From Sphingomonas sp. PAMC26645 (lineage in GTDB: Bacteria > Pseudomonadota > Alphaproteobacteria > Sphingomonadales > Sphingomonadaceae), in contig NZ_CP039249.1 of assembly GCF_004795835.1 (NCBI RefSeq), forward strand, positions 1,050,501 through 1,114,500: a stretch of 64,000 bases of DNA, in the 5' to 3' direction. This document shows, one piece after another, positions 63,801 through 64,000 of the stretch (positions are counted from its first letter, which is position 1; each line of letters begins with the position of its first letter). The notes under the pieces are model-generated. The model searched no databases and was not told where the DNA came from. It saw nothing but the letters and a program-made list of their open reading frames with translations. The position numbers and the translations under genes were made by a program.

Positions 63801-64000
63801 CCGGCAACGTCGAGACAAGCCAGGTCGTCACCGACGCGCTGTTCGGCGCGCTCGGTGCGATGGCGGCGAGCCAGGGGACGATGAACAACTTCACCTTCGG
63901 CAACGACACGCACCAATATTACGAGACTATTGCGGGAGGAGCAGGTGCTGGCCCCGGCTTCGACGGCGCGTCGGTGATCCAGACGCACATGACCAACAGC
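60803..64000 (+). CDS. 5-oxoprolinase (hydantoinase A/B fusion), 3' end missing
   Basis: Starts with ATG seven bases after the PLP gene and remains open for 1066 codons to the window edge. The hydantoinase-A half begins [19 protein letters not shown], followed by [14 protein letters not shown] and [11 protein letters not shown]; the hydantoinase-B half starts near residue 665 ([20 protein letters not shown]) and has [16 protein letters not shown] and [19 protein letters not shown] typical enzyme has about 1200 residues, so some 130-150 are missing. It would open 5-oxoproline to glutamate using ATP. Confidence 0.92.
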   Translation, partial: MTAWQFWIDRGGTFTDVVARRPDGRIVTAKLLSEDPERYGDAAVEAIRRLTNGADVTLELRIGTTVATNALLERKGEPTCLAITRGFGDALLIGHQERSDIFARDVNRPPPLFAHVVEIDERVGAEGDVLRPLDVDAARVGLQAAFDSGLRAVAIVLVHGYRFTAHEEALAAIAAEIGFTQISVSHRVAPLIKLIGRGDTTVVDAYLSPVVDRYVAGLSDALGQGALFMQSSGGLVDGAGFRGKDAILSGPAGGIVGMAATAREAGFEHVIGFDMGGTSTDVSHYAGTYERDTETLIAGARIRAPMLRIHTVAAGGGSICRFDGERLIVGPESAGAVPGPACYRRGGPLTVTDCNVMLGKVRPEFFPALFGPAGDQPLDAEAVAARFAELPLDPHIAAEGFVAVAVANMANAIRTISVARGHDVTRYTLACFGGAGGQHACLVADALAMGRVMIHPLAGVLSAYGMGLADRRILREATSGASFANYAEIVKALDGLAEAAREALVAQGVTADDVRIERRVHLRRGQTDHTIELDLDEPAAMIAAFDAAHIAQFGFASEAPLIADRIVAEAIAESPPIAAALVALPEEPAAPLSVAPVYMAGVWHDTPVLAREGLPTGHAIDGPALILDSVSTTIVEPGWRARVDPIGNLILDRIAPRVGASIGTESDPVRLAIFAGLFMSIAEEMGAALQRSAASVNIRERLDFSCALFDAHGNLVANAPHIPVHLGSMGESIRTIIDARGGGADGRGIRRGDAYALNAPYRGGTHLPDITVIMPVFAGDDDAPAFFVAARGHHADVGGITPGSMPPESRSVEEEGVLLDDVLVVDEGRFLEADMRAVFASGPYPARNIDQNIADLAAQLAACTRGATGLTRLADEYGTDVVAAYMEHVQANADAAVRRLIATLDDGAFAYEMDDGAVVRVAVRVDREAATMEVDFAGTSDQRPTNFNAPVSIVRAAVLYVVRALIDEAVPLNDGCLRGVTIRVPEGSMLNPRYPAAVVAGNVETSQVVTDALFGALGAMAASQGTMNNFTFGNDTHQYYETIAGGAGAGPGFDGASVIQTHMTNS

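Noticed and set aside
1-64000. tRNA, rRNA and tmRNA genes
   Set aside because: I looked for cloverleaf arms and conserved T-loop sequence in the larger gaps by eye and found none; a covariance search could still find one.

Overview
The window is chromosomal, GC-rich DNA from an alphaproteobacterium, most likely a Sphingomonas-type sphingomonad. The evidence is GapR (DUF2312), DUF1244, COQ7-type ubiquinone hydroxylase, a NodT-like efflux lipoprotein, a PHA-granule-region protein, GTG and TTG starts used often, and the combination of housekeeping gene orders seen here. I see no rRNA, tRNA, CRISPR, prophage, transposase or conjugation gene. Almost everything is core or near-core gene content, with small insertions between genes. 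Layout: 1-5.2 kb, end of an efflux outer-membrane protein, trmB, a formate/nitrite-type channel, a PAP2 protein, a broken lipoprotein gene and an AI-2E family membrane protein. 5.2-8.0 kb, metK (with a palindromic operator candidate) and lnt. 8.3-12 kb, a VOC protein, a PHA-system protein and a cstA-ybdD-heme oxygenase operon. 12.4-18.2 kb, pyruvate kinase, DUF1244, gapR, small secreted or membrane proteins, a HerA-like ATPase with a winged-helix tail and a DUF1003 protein. 18.2-23.8 kb, yebC-ruvC-ruvA-ruvB, interrupted by an AraC-type regulator and by an antisense 2-hydroxyacid dehydrogenase whose 5' end looks frameshifted. 24-31.7 kb, ptsP, a RodZ-like gene, cpoB, tilS and ftsH. 32-40.6 kb, DUF3667, proA, a ParD/ParE-like pair directly coupled to nadD, then rsfS, rlmH, an EnvC-like factor, ctpA, dsbB and coq7. 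40.6-44 kb, a small secreted protein, a DJ-1/isonitrile-hydratase-like protein, DedA and an aldo/keto reductase. 44-53 kb, a DNA maintenance and redox block on the minus strand (UdgX fused to DUF4130, a radical-SAM DNA-repair-type protein, a 58-residue membrane protein, SMC, two DsbA-like proteins, DciA) with mutY divergent from it. 53.9-64 kb, a tightly packed plus-strand run: class-C serine hydrolase, nudC, sdaA, M3 oligopeptidase, a Cds1-like PLP enzyme and 5-oxoprolinase (cut by the window end). The last five could together turn peptides, serine, cysteine and 5-oxoproline into pyruvate, glutamate and ammonia. A second theme is the intergenic DNA: nearly every larger gap holds a long imperfect palindrome, and these fall into about nine families, several present two to four times here and one showing paired arm changes. 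The most interesting leads are the UdgX/radical-SAM module (with a possible sliding-clamp peptide at the radical-SAM C terminus), the toxin-antitoxin pair whose stop overlaps the TTG start of nadD, the split ruv locus with a regulated-looking promoter, and the palindrome families. Function calls rest on motifs read by eye; no database search was run.
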